A stretch of DNA of 64,000 nt from NCBI GenBank assembly GCA_024275955.1, contig JAJRYD010000004.1, positions 62,001 through 126,000 on the forward strand, given 5' to 3'. How positions within the stretch are numbered: position 1 is the stretch's first letter; every line of letters starts with the position of its first letter. This DNA is from Nitrospirota bacterium. GTDB taxonomy: Bacteria > Nitrospinota_A > UBA7883 > JACRGQ01. The position numbers and the translations under genes were made by a program. Shown here piece by piece: positions 48,030-58,825 of this stretch. The notes under the pieces were generated by a model that was not told where the DNA came from, ran no database searches, and saw only the letters and a program-made list of their open reading frames with translations.

Positions 48030-48800
48030 CTAGATGCCTGTCAAACCTCTTTTGGAGCTTTCCATAAATTTAAGAACCCTTTTAATCTCTCCTTTATCGT
48101 CGTCTATCTTACGGAGAGCCTCCATCCCGCCCTGTTTGGAGTTGCCGCTGTGAAAAAGAGCCTTGCACGCCTCTTTTATGTTCCTCCTCGCCTTAATGGA
48201 GAAGCCTTTGCGCTTAAGGCCGATAGCATTTGTAGAACGGATTCTGGCAGGCGACCCTTCGGCAAGCATGAAAGGAACAACGTCTTGAGTAATACGCGCC
48301 ATGCCGCCTATCATCGCGTACGCGCCTATCCTTGCAAACTGGTGAATGCCGCAACCACCGCCGAGTATCGCAAACTCTTCTATATCGACATGGCCGGAAG
48401 TACCAGAGTATGTGGTAAAAACAACATCGTTCGCAAGCCTGCAATCGTGTCCGACATGCGTATTTGCCATAAGCATACAACGGTCGCCTATTTTGGTCGC
48501 GCCGTTTTCATGCTTACTGCGGTGAACTGAAACATGCTCGTTGATAACGCATTCGTTCCCGATAACGACAAGAGACGCAACCTCATCCCACGGCAACATC
48601 TGCGGGTCGCCCCCTATAGCAGTAAATGAACCTATCGAACTGCCGTCACCGACACGGCAATGTTTTAGATAGGCATGCGGTCCTATCTGACAGCCTTTTC
48701 CTATCTCCACATTCTCGCCGATAACAGTAAACGGCCCTATCTTAACAGAGCTGTCGATCTTAGCCCCGTCGTCTATAACGGCAGTAGGGTGAACCGCCAC
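48030..48800 (-). CDS. lpxA: UDP-N-acetylglucosamine acyltransferase
   Basis: The 256-residue enzyme starts lipid A synthesis by moving a hydroxyacyl chain from ACP to UDP-GlcNAc. It has the left-handed beta-helix hexapeptide repeats (VKIGPFTVIGENVEIGKGCQIG in pieces), the catalytic His region MLMANTHVGHDC, and HVSVHRS, and a helical C-terminus. The start is GTG, sharing one base with the fabZ stop. Confidence 0.96.
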   Translation of the reverse strand: MAVHPTAVIDDGAKIDSSVKIGPFTVIGENVEIGKGCQIGPHAYLKHCRVGDGSSIGSFTAIGGDPQMLPWDEVASLVVIGNECVINEHVSVHRSKHENGATKIGDRCMLMANTHVGHDCRLANDVVFTTYSGTSGHVDIEEFAILGGGCGIHQFARIGAYAMIGGMARITQDVVPFMLAEGSPARIRSTNAIGLKRKGFSIKARRNIKEACKALFHSGNSKQGGMEALRKIDDDKGEIKRVLKFMESSKRGLTGI

Positions 48801-49240
48801 TAACCGGCTTTCCCAAACGCCGCCTGTATGCCAGCTTTGCAGACAAGCTTGCCGTCAACTGTGGCGGTGCCTTCGGCCCACCAGATAGCACTACGTTTTT
48901 TAATAACAGTTACTTCAAAAATAATGGTGTCTCCAGGGCCAACCGGAGCTTTAAACCTAGCTTTTTCTATGCCGGCAAAAAGCGGTACAAGCTTATCAGC
49001 ATTAGGCAAACTTCTTAGAGCCATAAATGTCGCCGCCTGCGCGATAGCCTCGACAATCATCACCCCCGGCATGATAGGGTTGCCGGGGTAATGCCCCTGA
49101 AAAAACGGTTCGTTCATCGTAACGTTCTTTACCGCCTTCACATACTCCCCTTTTCTCAATTCAAGCACCTTGTCTAACATAAGAAAAGGGTACCTGTGCG
49201 GTATCGTATCCAAAATCTCCTTAATGCCAAATTCCGCCAT
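48800..49240 (-). CDS. fabZ: 3-hydroxyacyl-ACP dehydratase FabZ
   Basis: The 146-residue hot-dog-fold enzyme removes water from 3-hydroxyacyl-ACP in fatty-acid synthesis. It has IPHRYPFLMLDKV (catalytic His) and GHYPGNPIMPGVMIVEAIAQ (catalytic Glu). It competes with LpxA and LpxD for the same substrate, and the three genes are adjacent, as in many Gram-negatives. Confidence 0.97.
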   Translation of the reverse strand: MAEFGIKEILDTIPHRYPFLMLDKVLELRKGEYVKAVKNVTMNEPFFQGHYPGNPIMPGVMIVEAIAQAATFMALRSLPNADKLVPLFAGIEKARFKAPVGPGDTIIFEVTVIKKRSAIWWAEGTATVDGKLVCKAGIQAAFGKAG

Positions 49241-49245
49241 CAGTT

Positions 49246-50253
49246 CTAATCTCCTTTATTCCCTTTTTCAAGTTTCCTTACCTTCTTTACAATTTCCGGC
49301 AGTCTTTGCGATGCGGCGTACACTTTACGCCAATTTGAAATAGGTACGGCAGGGTTGCCGGCATAAATACCAGCCTCCTTAATCGTGCCGGCCACACCAG
49401 ACTTTGCGGCAAGAATAGTCCCGTCCGGTACCTTTATATGATCGGCAACGCCTACCTGACCGCCGGTCATCACCCCTTTGCCTATCTCGGAAGAACCGGC
49501 AATACCGAACTGGCCGGCAATAAGCGACCTCTCGCCGATTTTTACATTGTGCGCTATATGCACAAGGTTATCCAGCTTCACGCCGTCTTCTATAACCGTC
49601 TCGTCTATAAAAGCTCTGTCTATAGAGCAGTTCGCCCCTATCTCCACGTCATTGCCGACACGCACTATCCCAGCGTGCCTTATCTTTATATTATCGCCGT
49701 CAGAGTTTTTCTCGTACTTAAAGCCATCGCACCCGATAACGGTACCGCACTGCACAACCACCCTGTCGCCAACCGATGCGCCGTTTATAATCGCCGTCTG
49801 CGGATGTATGACGCAATCTTCGCCTATTACGCAACCATCACCAATATGAACAGACTGGCGCAACAGAGAACCTTTTCCTATAACAACAAAGGCACCTACC
49901 GTAGAGTTCGCGCCTATAGAAACGGTTTCGTCTATTTTAGCGGAAGAATCAATAACCGCCGTTGGGTGAACGCCATGCCGAGGCTCCGGCTCTGGGTGAA
50001 GAATATCTATCACTTTGGAAAACGAGATTACAGCGTTATCAACCTCTATAGAAGGCAGGCCGACATCCAGCCCTCTGCCGGTTATAACGGCGGAGGCACT
50101 ACAGCTTTTCAAAAACGCAAGCTGTTTGGCGCTAGCGATAAAAATTATTTTGCCTTTGCCGGCAGACCCGATACCGGCACAGCTGGTAATATCGGGGTTG
50201 CTCTCCCCTTTTAGTTCTCCGCCGATAGCTTTGGCAATTTCAGATAACAACAT
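49246..50253 (-). CDS. lpxD: UDP-3-O-acylglucosamine N-acyltransferase
   Basis: The 335-residue enzyme adds the second acyl chain to UDP-3-O-acyl-glucosamine in lipid A synthesis. An N-terminal uridine-binding domain (1-100) is followed by hexapeptide repeats, with the catalytic His in DNLVHIAHNVKIG and the FGIAGSSEIGKGV and GGQVGVADHI stretches. A basic C-terminal helix (KKVRKLEKGNK) ends it. It leads the lpxD-fabZ-lpxA run. The gap to 50420 has no gene. Confidence 0.96.
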   Translation of the reverse strand: MLLSEIAKAIGGELKGESNPDITSCAGIGSAGKGKIIFIASAKQLAFLKSCSASAVITGRGLDVGLPSIEVDNAVISFSKVIDILHPEPEPRHGVHPTAVIDSSAKIDETVSIGANSTVGAFVVIGKGSLLRQSVHIGDGCVIGEDCVIHPQTAIINGASVGDRVVVQCGTVIGCDGFKYEKNSDGDNIKIRHAGIVRVGNDVEIGANCSIDRAFIDETVIEDGVKLDNLVHIAHNVKIGERSLIAGQFGIAGSSEIGKGVMTGGQVGVADHIKVPDGTILAAKSGVAGTIKEAGIYAGNPAVPISNWRKVYAASQRLPEIVKKVRKLEKGNKGD

Positions 50254-50419
50254 CCTTCATACTTTACTCCCACTTTGCCAATGCTGGCAACCAGCGAGCT
50301 GGAGGCAGTTCTCACAAGCGGGTAATGCAATTCTTTATAGTGTTCCAAAAAGAGAAGCGCTTCGCCGTCAGGCGACAGCGGTGCGTAAGCGAACTTTTCG
50401 GAAATTCAAAATCGCACCA

Positions 50420-50460
50420 TATCTGCCGCCTAGCGACTAACGGCTCCACGCCCAGCGTCG
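50420..50460 (+). repeat. Repeat family C copy overlapping a gene end
   Basis: ATCTGCCGCCTAGCGACTAA then CGGCTCCACGCCCAGCGTCG is family C sequence. It encodes the last ten residues (DAGRGAVSR) and the stop of the methyltransferase. Confidence 0.45.
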
Positions 50461-51194
50461 CTTTTCTTAGCGAGACAAAAGGCGGTCAAACCGGCAAACC
50501 TATTAAACCGCGCGAAAGGAAGCTCTATCCTATGCGCGAGCAAAAGCAGGCTATTAAGCAATGGCCCGTAAAGCTTCAGGTCGCTTTTTGGCTCACCGCC
50601 GCCAAAAAGCAGTCTTTTCAACGCTACCATCGGAAAAAACGGCAGAAAAAAATAATGGCTTTTTAAAACTGTAAGCCCTGCATCTTTAAGGCAACTCTCA
50701 AGAGAGGAAAGCCGATACCTCCTTTTATGTTCAAGGAAAATGTCGTGACCGGAAAAAAGAGATTGAAAGGCAGGAACGGCAACAGCAAAGTGAGCGCCGT
50801 CGCCAGATCTCTCCACAAACCGTTTGACAAAAGAGACATCGTTATCAATATGCTCCAATATATCTATCATCAAAACAAGGTCTGTCGCAGAGCCAGAGTC
50901 CGTCGCAAGCCCCAAGCCTGCCTCTGTGCCAAAAGCATCCTTTACAAAGCTTATCCGCTTACCGCAAAACTGTTCTTCTCTTTCCAGTTCATAGCCTGTA
51001 TCAAGACATACAGCCTCTTTCGCGCCGGTATCCCGCAAAAGTATTTTAGAAAAAACCCCCGACCCAGCGCCGACATCGAGTATCGACTCGACCGACAAAC
51101 CTTCAACCAGTTTTTTAAGCGCCAGCCCTTTGGCAACGTAGTACCAGTGGGAATGGGCCTTCTCTTTTAAAATCGCCTCTTCTTTAATATCCAT
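50430..51194 (-). CDS. Class I SAM-dependent methyltransferase
   Basis: The 254-residue protein has the SAM loop ILDVGAGSGVFSKILL (about 38-53), an acidic motif II (AVCLDTGYE), and a DLVLMIDILEHIDND stretch as in Hma8/UbiG-like enzymes. The substrate cannot be told. The C-terminal residues SDAGRGAVSR come from repeat family C, so the original end may have been replaced. It overlaps the YfhO-like membrane protein gene by one base, suggesting a role in modifying a surface glycan or lipid. Confidence 0.85.
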   Translation of the reverse strand: MDIKEEAILKEKAHSHWYYVAKGLALKKLVEGLSVESILDVGAGSGVFSKILLRDTGAKEAVCLDTGYELEREEQFCGKRISFVKDAFGTEAGLGLATDSGSATDLVLMIDILEHIDNDVSFVKRFVERSGDGAHFAVAVPAFQSLFSGHDIFLEHKRRYRLSSLESCLKDAGLTVLKSHYFFLPFFPMVALKRLLFGGGEPKSDLKLYGPLLNSLLLLAHRIELPFARFNRFAGLTAFCLAKKSDAGRGAVSR

Positions 51195-53005
51195 TAACCG
51201 GCTGTTCCCCCGAATCGTCTTCTGGAATGATAAACAAGATAAGCTATACAGGCAAGAAAGGAGAAGATAGAAATGAATATCCCGACATTAACATGACGCG
51301 GCGCGTAGCAGAGTTCGACGCTCGAATCTTTGGCGGTTATCGGCACCATCAAAAGAGCAGACTCGCCCAACGCCAAGCCGGAGCTGTCGCAAACTTCCCA
51401 GCCGTCAAACCTGTTCTGGTTTAAGTAGATATCACCTTCAACCCCTTTTTCCCATTTCAGTTTCACCCTGTTGGGCGACCAGTCGGCAATCACCGCCGGT
51501 TTAAAACCGGAAGAGCTATAGATGAACGTCTCCCCTCTATAATCGTCGGCTCCTTTACCTCTCGCAAAAAGTTCAATCGCTATAGGCTCATAAGGAACAA
51601 CTACCCCGACATTTTTCGTGATATATGGAAACAGCGGAAGCTTTGTTGATTTCAGCGGATGAACATTCTCACTAGGTGGCACCCAGCCTCTGCTGTCGTA
51701 ACTGCTCGGCTCAATAATCTGGAAGTAGCTTCCCGAACTGTTTGGGATATTCATCACCTTTTCAGGTTTAACAGGAAACGCCTCCCAGAGCAGTGGAAAA
51801 TTGACAATAGAAAGATTGACAAAAATAATTATCAAAAAACCTTTTCTCCAGATATCTGCGTTTGCAAAACGGGATGAGACCTTAATCACCCCAAAAGCAG
51901 AAAAAAGCGAAATAGCAAGGACAAGGGGCCATCGAAACCTTTCGACAACTTTCATCGAGTCGTAAACCGGAAGCATTTTCAAATAACTCCATAACGGTAT
52001 CGGTGAGTAGCTACCCATTAAAAGAAAAAAGAGAAACGAAAGCGAAACTAAAAGCACCGCCCTGTGCGGAAACTTTGCCGTTACCCCTATAAAAACGAGC
52101 AAAAACACAAAAGGGCCGACATACATTCCATACTCAGGAGCCATGTAAAAACTCATTCCTTCCATAGCCGTACCGCCGTAAAGCTTTGGCGCCGGATAGG
52201 TAAGACTTATAGAGTGGTTAAGAAGCGACGTGAAAAACGCGTAAAAGGTATAGCCGTCGATAACCTCCAGCAGTTCTCTTGGATACTGCGATAAAAGCTT
52301 TACGGCCGGAACAATCTTCACCGCCGACAAAAGTGCCGACAAAGCGGTAGATACGGCGGTAAAGATAATCGGCTTTAAGCTTTTTTCCCGTACCGACACT
52401 ACTATTGCCAGCACTCCGATGGCGGTCATCGTTATAACAAACGGGTATGGACTCCCCCCAAAAAAAATCAGCGTCAAAAGAAGCGCCATAGGAACCGTCC
52501 ACCGCAAACCGTCCTTTCCTATAAAAAACAGAAGAAAAACGAAAGGCATAAGATGAAGATGAGAAAAGAGAAACCAGCCTGCCTGTAGCTGTAGGGCGTG
52601 TAGACCGCAAAAAGACCAGACAACCGCGGCGGTAAGACCGCCAAAATGATCAAGCGCAAGATGCCGGCCCAGAAGATACATGCCGATAAACCCTGTAGCC
52701 TGCAAAAGGAAAATTGCCAGCTTCGTACCTATCACCGTGCCAAAAATAAAAACCGGAAGATAAAAAGGTGATAACGGCGTTTGCGGGTTCCCAAGCAGAG
52801 GCATCCCGCCGCTGTGCCACGGGTCCCACATCGGCAACTGTGCGTACTCCTGCATGCTTTTCCTTACCGCCTCTATCATAAAAAAATGATAGTCGGAATC
52901 GACATACCCCAAATTTCCGATACCGGATAAAAGAATAGGTAAAAAATAAAAAGAACAAAGAGCTAGCGAAAAGAAAACGGCTGAACGCAGTTCGCCAGCA
53001 CTCAT
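51194..53005 (-). CDS. YfhO-like multi-pass membrane protein (GT-C type candidate)
   Basis: The 603-residue protein has about twelve membrane helices and an outer C-terminal beta-rich part, closed by a last helix (about 573-593). The first loop has YVDSDYHFFMIEA and WDPWHSGGMPLLGNPQTPLSPFYLP, the layout found in YfhO and GT-C glycosyltransferases, where acidic residues of the first loop bind a lipid-linked sugar. It probably decorates envelope polymers; the substrate is unknown. It is translationally coupled to the methyltransferase. Confidence 0.8.
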   Translation of the reverse strand: MSAGELRSAVFFSLALCSFYFLPILLSGIGNLGYVDSDYHFFMIEAVRKSMQEYAQLPMWDPWHSGGMPLLGNPQTPLSPFYLPVFIFGTVIGTKLAIFLLQATGFIGMYLLGRHLALDHFGGLTAAVVWSFCGLHALQLQAGWFLFSHLHLMPFVFLLFFIGKDGLRWTVPMALLLTLIFFGGSPYPFVITMTAIGVLAIVVSVREKSLKPIIFTAVSTALSALLSAVKIVPAVKLLSQYPRELLEVIDGYTFYAFFTSLLNHSISLTYPAPKLYGGTAMEGMSFYMAPEYGMYVGPFVFLLVFIGVTAKFPHRAVLLVSLSFLFFLLMGSYSPIPLWSYLKMLPVYDSMKVVERFRWPLVLAISLFSAFGVIKVSSRFANADIWRKGFLIIIFVNLSIVNFPLLWEAFPVKPEKVMNIPNSSGSYFQIIEPSSYDSRGWVPPSENVHPLKSTKLPLFPYITKNVGVVVPYEPIAIELFARGKGADDYRGETFIYSSSGFKPAVIADWSPNRVKLKWEKGVEGDIYLNQNRFDGWEVCDSSGLALGESALLMVPITAKDSSVELCYAPRHVNVGIFISIFSFLACIAYLVYHSRRRFGGTAG

Positions 53006-53078
53006 CTTTTTAAATATCGAGAGTTCATTCCAAAGGATACGCCCCTCCTTAGAGGAAAAACGCTAAAGAACCTTAAAA

Positions 53079-54557
53079 TCAGCGTTGCCGTCCGGCTATC
53101 TCCAGCGCGCGCAGTAGCGCCTTCCCCTTGTTCATCGTTTCTTCCCATTCTTTTTCCGGCACCGAATCTGCCACTATACCGGCGCCGATTCCGAGGTAAG
53201 CGGTATTGCCGTTTACCGCGAGCGTGCGTATCGCTATCGCTGTATCCATGCTTCCAGAAAAACCGAAGTAGCCGACAGCCCCGCCGTAAAGACCGCGCCT
53301 TACCGGCTCCAGCTCCTCTATTATTTCCATAGCCCTTATCTTGGGCGCGCCCGAAAGAGTGCCGGCTGGAAAGGTGGCCCGTATAACGTCAAAGCAGTCC
53401 TTCCCGTTCTCTAGCTCTCCCTCTACGTTGGAAACGATATGCATTACATGAGAATATTTTTCAATCGTCTTCAAGGCAGTAACCGTAACCGTACCGCCCT
53501 TGCTCACGCGCCCCGCGTCGTTGCGCCCGAGGTCGACAAGCATGATATGCTCCGCAAGCTCCTTTTCATCGGCAAGCAGTTCCTTTTCGAGTTCGGCATC
53601 TTCCTCTTTGGTCTCCCCGCGCTTTCTTGTTCCGGCAATCGGCCTTACCGTAACCTTCCCGTTTTCAGCTCTAGAGAGTATCTCCGGCGAAGCGCCGACA
53701 ACTTCCCAGTCATCGAGCTTAAGATAGTACATATAAGGAGAGGGGTTTATCGTCCTCAACACTCTATAAACCTCGAACGCCGGAACAGTAAGCTTTATCG
53801 AAAGCCTATGCGCCAGTACCACCTGAAAAATATCTCCCTCCAGTATGTAGTCTTTACATTTCTCGACAGCCTTCTCGAAATCTTCTTTACTTGTGTTCGA
53901 TTCGTAGACAACGGCAGAGCCTTTACCGGAAGGCCGATTATAAGCAAGCGGTTCGTCCAGCTTTGTAAGAAGTTTTTCTATCTTGATTACAGCTTCATCG
54001 TAAACATTGTCAACGTCATCACTTTCACCAATATGCGCGTTGACTACAACTTTTAAGGTCTGCGATACGTTATCGAAGATAAGAAGCGAATCGGTAATCA
54101 TCATCACCATATCCGGCAGGTCGGTATCCTTTTTGGAAATGGAGGGAAGATTTTCAAAAAATCTCACGGTATCGTACCCGATATAACCGACAGCGCCACC
54201 AAAAAAAAGCGGAAGCCCCTCGGTACCGGCAGGTTTGTAGCCGGACATAACCTTTTTTATTTCATCAAGCGGGTCGCCATCAAGCTTAAACTCCTGCTCG
54301 CCATCCTGCGTTACCCTAAAAGCCTTGTTGCCGGATGTTTTTATCACAAGCTCCGGGTCGGCCCCAAGAAACGTATACCGCGCCCATTTTTCGCCCCCCT
54401 CCACGCTTTCAAGAAGGTAGGCATACTTGGAGCTTTTTGATATTTTCAAAAACGCCTCTACCGGCGTTTGCATATCGGCAAGTATCTCTTCGTAAACAGG
54501 TACAAGATTCCCCTTTTTACTTAACTCGCAAAATTCCTCTCTGCTTGGGCTTATCAC
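53079..54557 (-). CDS. trpE: Anthranilate synthase component I
   Basis: The 492-residue enzyme makes anthranilate from chorismate in tryptophan synthesis. Core motifs are SPSRE at the start, the SYLLES-like regulatory segment YAYLLESVEGGEKWARYTFLG, and the catalytic region GDIFQVVLAHRL, NPSPYMYYL, SPEILSRAENGKVTVRPIAGTRKRG, DLGRNDAGRVSKGGTV and FPAGTLSGAPKIRAMEIIEELEPVRRGLYGG. Its trpG partner is not adjacent. The start is GTG, sharing a base with the truA stop. Confidence 0.96.
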   Translation of the reverse strand: MISPSREEFCELSKKGNLVPVYEEILADMQTPVEAFLKISKSSKYAYLLESVEGGEKWARYTFLGADPELVIKTSGNKAFRVTQDGEQEFKLDGDPLDEIKKVMSGYKPAGTEGLPLFFGGAVGYIGYDTVRFFENLPSISKKDTDLPDMVMMITDSLLIFDNVSQTLKVVVNAHIGESDDVDNVYDEAVIKIEKLLTKLDEPLAYNRPSGKGSAVVYESNTSKEDFEKAVEKCKDYILEGDIFQVVLAHRLSIKLTVPAFEVYRVLRTINPSPYMYYLKLDDWEVVGASPEILSRAENGKVTVRPIAGTRKRGETKEEDAELEKELLADEKELAEHIMLVDLGRNDAGRVSKGGTVTVTALKTIEKYSHVMHIVSNVEGELENGKDCFDVIRATFPAGTLSGAPKIRAMEIIEELEPVRRGLYGGAVGYFGFSGSMDTAIAIRTLAVNGNTAYLGIGAGIVADSVPEKEWEETMNKGKALLRALEIAGRQR

Positions 54558-55324
54558 TAGTAACTCACCTCAACAAGAAAAAGACCGTGCGGCGGAGCGG
54601 TAACGCCGGCTTTTGTTCTGTCTTTAGCTTTGAGTATTCTTTTCATATCGTCCGGTTTTAAATACCCCCGCCCTATGTCAACAAGCGTGCCTACTATATT
54701 GCGTACCATATATTTCAAAAACCCTTCGCCGACAATCTCAAAAACAATCATCCCGTCGTCTTCTTTTCTAAGTTCAGATGAAATTATATTCCTTTCACTC
54801 GTCTTTGCGGCACTGTTTTTCCCTTTAAATGAGGTGAAATCGTGCAAACCTATAAGCTCCCCTGCCACACTCTGCATAAGGCCGATGTCCATCTCAACCG
54901 GCATAAACCAAGATGTACGGGCCTTCCAGACACTCGGCATCTTGTTATTATAAATGTAGTATCGGTACCTTTTCCATTTAGCGTCACGGATAGAATGAAA
55001 CTCCATAGAAACAGCCTCGACAAATTTAATCGAAATATCATTCGGTAAACGGGAGTTAAGTATCTGCATCAGCCTTTCATTATCTACAGGAAACGGCCCT
55101 ATCACGTTAAAAACCTGCCCAAGCGCATGCACGCCGGCATCGGTTCTGCCGGAAGCTATAGCATGCACTTTTTTGCACGCAAGTTCAGAGAGTATTCTCT
55201 CCAGCTTTTCCTGTACCGTTACGCCGTTAGCCTGAACCTGCCAGCCGGCGTACGCGGTGCCGTCGTACTCCACAACCATCTTTATGTTGCGCTCTTCCGG
55301 TTCTCCCTTTTTTTCTTCAATCAT
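54557..55324 (-). CDS. truA: tRNA pseudouridine synthase A
   Basis: The 255-residue enzyme modifies uridines 38-40 of tRNA anticodon arms. The motifs are VEYDGTAYAGWQVQ, the catalytic Asp in ASGRTDAGVHALGQ, ANRLPND-like NSRLPNDISI and FLKYMVRNIVGTLVDIGRG. It precedes trpE and shares one base. The 55325-55661 gap contains a hairpin TCCCTTCCGCAAGGGA (about 55364-55380) and no gene. Confidence 0.96.
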   Translation of the reverse strand: MIEEKKGEPEERNIKMVVEYDGTAYAGWQVQANGVTVQEKLERILSELACKKVHAIASGRTDAGVHALGQVFNVIGPFPVDNERLMQILNSRLPNDISIKFVEAVSMEFHSIRDAKWKRYRYYIYNNKMPSVWKARTSWFMPVEMDIGLMQSVAGELIGLHDFTSFKGKNSAAKTSERNIISSELRKEDDGMIVFEIVGEGFLKYMVRNIVGTLVDIGRGYLKPDDMKRILKAKDRTKAGVTAPPHGLFLVEVSY

Positions 55325-55661
55325 AATTAGTCAACCTTTGTAGTTTTATCCTAAAAAAATTTCCCTTCCGCAAGGGAAGGCGGCACAAGCTTGTCGAGTA
55401 ACGGAAAGGTTCCCCTTCAATGAACATCTCCCCCCACTATTGATTGAAATTCAAACGGAAGCGAGAGACAAGGCATTCGCTACGCTCATTCCCTTAATCC
55501 CCGTCTTTAGGGAAAACCGAGCAACCCAACCAAAAACTTTTTCCTTGTTCAAGGTGATGCAAACTCATCCACTACCTCCATGCCTCTACCGCCAAAAAGC
55601 GATAAACCATATCTGACGTATGCGGCTACCGGCTCCACGTCCGGCGCGGCGCCTCCAAAAG

Positions 55662-58490
55662 CTAACTGGACGACAACTCTTTCTTAAGATATTTACCTGT
55701 AAACGAGCCTTTAATCTTCGCCACATCTTCCGGCGTGCCTTCGGCTATCACCATACCGCCGCCGTCGCCACCTTCCGGCCCCAAATCTATTATCCAGTCG
55801 GCGGTTTTTATAACGTCGAGATTATGCTCTATCACTATAAGAGTGTTGCCGTTTTCCACAAGTCTGCCTAGTACCTGAAGAAGCTTTTTGATGTCGGCAA
55901 AGTGCAAGCCGGTGGTCGGCTCGTCCAGTATGTAAACGGTACGGCCTGTTCCCCGCTTGGAAAGCTCTCGCGAAAGTTTTACCCTCTGCGCTTCGCCGCC
56001 GGAAAGAGTGGTTGCCGGCTGTCCCAGTTTTATATAGCTAAGCCCGACATCAAAAAGCGTCTGTAGCTTATTTTTTATAACCGGAACGGCGATAAAAAAC
56101 TGAAGAGCCTCCTCCACCGTCATCTCAAGGATGTCGGTTATAGTCTTGCCTTTATAATGAATCTCCAGCGTTTCCCTATTAAACCTTTTACCTTTGCAAA
56201 CCTCGCAGGTAACATAGACATCAGGCAGAAAGTGCATCTCGATGCGGATGATACCGTCCCCTTTGCATGCCTCACAGCGCCCTCCCCGCACGTTAAACGA
56301 AAACCGGCCCACCTTGTAGCCGCGCTTCCTGCTTTCCGGCACCTGCGCCATAAGCTCTCTTATAGGGGTAAAGAGGCCTGTATATGTGGCGGGGTTCGAA
56401 CGCGGAGTCCTTCCTATCGGCGACTGGTCTATATCTATCACCTTGTCTACAAAGCTAAGCCCTTTTAAGCCTTTATGCTTTCCGGGAAGCTCTGACGAGC
56501 GGTAAAGGGCGCGCGCCATAGCTTTATAAAGTACCTCTACCACAAGAGTGCTTTTGCCGGAGCCGGAAACGCCGGTAACGCAGATGAACTTGGCTAAACC
56601 AAACTCGACATCAATATTTCTTAAATTGTTATGCGAAGCGCCGGCTATTTTTAGTTTCTGTCCGTTGCCCGCGCGCCGCTTTGCCGGAACAGCTATACGC
56701 TCTTTTCTCGAAAGATATTTGCCGGTAAGCGATTTGCTGTCGCGCATGATAGCGGCCGGCGTACCTTTAGCTACTATCATTCCGCCATGAACCCCGGCGC
56801 CAGGGCCGATATCTACCACATAGTCGGCCTCCATTATCGTATCTCTATCGTGTTCCACCACTATCACGGTGTTGCCTATATCTCTCAGCCGTGTCAGCGT
56901 TTCCAGCAATCGGTCGTTATCCCTTTGATGAAGCCCTATACTCGGCTCGTCGAGTATATATAAAACGCCTACAAGAGCAGAGCCTATCTGCGTCGCAAGG
57001 CGTATCCTCTGTCCCTCGCCGCCGGAAAGAGTAGCCGAGCCTCTATCAAGCGTCAGGTATTCAAGCCCTACCGACTCCATAAACCCAAGCCTCTCCCGTA
57101 TCTCCTTTATCACACGGGCGCCGATATGTTTTTCCTGTTTGGTCAGCTTAAGGTTGTCAAAAAATTCTACCGCCGATTTAATGGAAAGCGATGTCGCTTC
57201 TATTATATTTTTACCGTTTATCTTAACGCCGAGAGATTCCGGCCTAAGCCTCGCGCCACCGCAGGCATGGCACGGCTCCGCGCGCATATACTTTTCTATA
57301 TCGTCTCTCCTCCATTCGGAATCGGTTTCCATATAGAGCCTCTCTAAGTTCGGCATTACCCCTTCAAACTCGCCCACCCAGTAACTGCGCTTTTGGCCTT
57401 TGTAGTATTTGAACTTTATCTCGGAGTCTCCAGAACCGTGCAGTATCATCTGCTTTGCCGCCTTTTTAATTTTCGACCACGGCAGGCTATGGGCGTCAAA
57501 CCCAAAATGATCGGCGATCGACTCCAGCATATTCGTATAGTAAGGCGAAGTTTTAGACGACCACGGCGCGACGGCTCCGTCAATCAACGAAAGAGAGTGG
57601 TCCGGCACCACCAACTCTTCCGAAACAGATTTTTTTATCCCAAGCCCTGTGCATTCAGGGCAGGCTCCGTTTGGGTTGTTAAACGAAAACATTCTAGGCT
57701 CTACGTCCGGGTAGGAGATGCCGCACTTCACGCAGGCGAAGTTCTGGCTGAAATGCAGTTCCTTGCCTTTATCGCCGACAGCGACCAGCATAAAATGCTC
57801 GCCCATATCAAGCGCAAGCTCTACAGAATCGGCAAGCCGTCTTTCTATCCCCTGCTTTACAACAAGCCTGTCTATAACGACATCTATCGAGTGCTTAAAA
57901 GTTTTTTTCAGTTTTATATCTTCGTCAAGGCTACGCATCTCGCCGTCTATCCGCACCCTTACAAAGCCTTTGGCACGCAAAGCATCGAGCTCTTTTTTGT
58001 ATTCCCCTTTGCGGTCTTTCACCAAAGGCGCGAGTATATATATCTTCGCCCCTTCGTCCAGCATCATCAGCTGGTCGACTATCTGCGAAACAGTCTGCGA
58101 TTTTATAGGCTTGCCGCACTCGTAGCAGTGAACCGTGCCGACACGCGCAAAAAGAACCCGCAGGTAGTCGTAAATCTCCGTAACGGTGCCGACGGTAGAG
58201 CGGGGGTTCTTGCTGGTGGTCTTTTGTTCTATCGAAATAGCAGGGGATAGACCTTCTATTAAATCTACATCCGGCTTTTCCATCTGCTCTAAAAACTGCC
58301 TCGCGTAGGCAGAGAGCGACTCTACATACCGCCTCTGCCCCTCGGCATAGATGGTATCGAAAGCGAGCGACGATTTGCCGGAGCCGGATATGCCGGTAAA
58401 AACGATAAGCTTATCCCTCGGCAGTTCTAGGTCTATGTTGCGCAGGTTATGCTCCCTCGCACCTTTTACCGTTATTTTCCCTTTTTTCAT
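55662..58490 (-). CDS. uvrA: Excinuclease ABC subunit A
   Basis: The 942-residue protein recognises DNA damage in nucleotide excision repair. It has two ABC ATPase units (Walker [14 protein letters not shown] and [13 protein letters not shown]; signatures [12 protein letters not shown] and [17 protein letters not shown]), zinc-binding CxxC pairs ([16 protein letters not shown] and CEVCKGKR), and the usual [14 protein letters not shown] opening. Length is standard. It stands alone; uvrB/C are not here. The 58491-58825 gap has no gene I can see. Confidence 0.98.
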   Translation of the reverse strand: MKKGKITVKGAREHNLRNIDLELPRDKLIVFTGISGSGKSSLAFDTIYAEGQRRYVESLSAYARQFLEQMEKPDVDLIEGLSPAISIEQKTTSKNPRSTVGTVTEIYDYLRVLFARVGTVHCYECGKPIKSQTVSQIVDQLMMLDEGAKIYILAPLVKDRKGEYKKELDALRAKGFVRVRIDGEMRSLDEDIKLKKTFKHSIDVVIDRLVVKQGIERRLADSVELALDMGEHFMLVAVGDKGKELHFSQNFACVKCGISYPDVEPRMFSFNNPNGACPECTGLGIKKSVSEELVVPDHSLSLIDGAVAPWSSKTSPYYTNMLESIADHFGFDAHSLPWSKIKKAAKQMILHGSGDSEIKFKYYKGQKRSYWVGEFEGVMPNLERLYMETDSEWRRDDIEKYMRAEPCHACGGARLRPESLGVKINGKNIIEATSLSIKSAVEFFDNLKLTKQEKHIGARVIKEIRERLGFMESVGLEYLTLDRGSATLSGGEGQRIRLATQIGSALVGVLYILDEPSIGLHQRDNDRLLETLTRLRDIGNTVIVVEHDRDTIMEADYVVDIGPGAGVHGGMIVAKGTPAAIMRDSKSLTGKYLSRKERIAVPAKRRAGNGQKLKIAGASHNNLRNIDVEFGLAKFICVTGVSGSGKSTLVVEVLYKAMARALYRSSELPGKHKGLKGLSFVDKVIDIDQSPIGRTPRSNPATYTGLFTPIRELMAQVPESRKRGYKVGRFSFNVRGGRCEACKGDGIIRIEMHFLPDVYVTCEVCKGKRFNRETLEIHYKGKTITDILEMTVEEALQFFIAVPVIKNKLQTLFDVGLSYIKLGQPATTLSGGEAQRVKLSRELSKRGTGRTVYILDEPTTGLHFADIKKLLQVLGRLVENGNTLIVIEHNLDVIKTADWIIDLGPEGGDGGGMVIAEGTPEDVAKIKGSFTGKYLKKELSSS

Positions 58491-58825
58491 AATCTCTTAG
58501 TCTAACCTACCAACGAGGCGAACCACTTATCTCAAACAAAAAAAACCTACAGCCATCAGCAAAAAGTACTCTGCCGCAGATGATAACAGCCTGTTTGCCG
58601 TTTACGATGAAACAGACAGCTACCTCCTTTTTAGTAATGTAAAGTGCCATCCCTCCAGTTTGTTGCCCCTATCTGTAAATACGAGAGGTAAAACTGCCTA
58701 TGCCGCCAAAACAGCCAGAGCCTCACATCAGGCGGGAACGAACTACTTGCCTAGTAACTAATTAAAAGGCAAACCGACAAACCTGCTCTACCGCGCGCGG
58801 CTATACGCTCCGCGCCGAGGCATGG

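Noticed and set aside
57393-58250. 285-codon plus-strand frame within uvrA
   Set aside because: It is a shadow of a fully conserved uvrA; composition is Arg/His/Tyr-rich as expected for an antisense frame.
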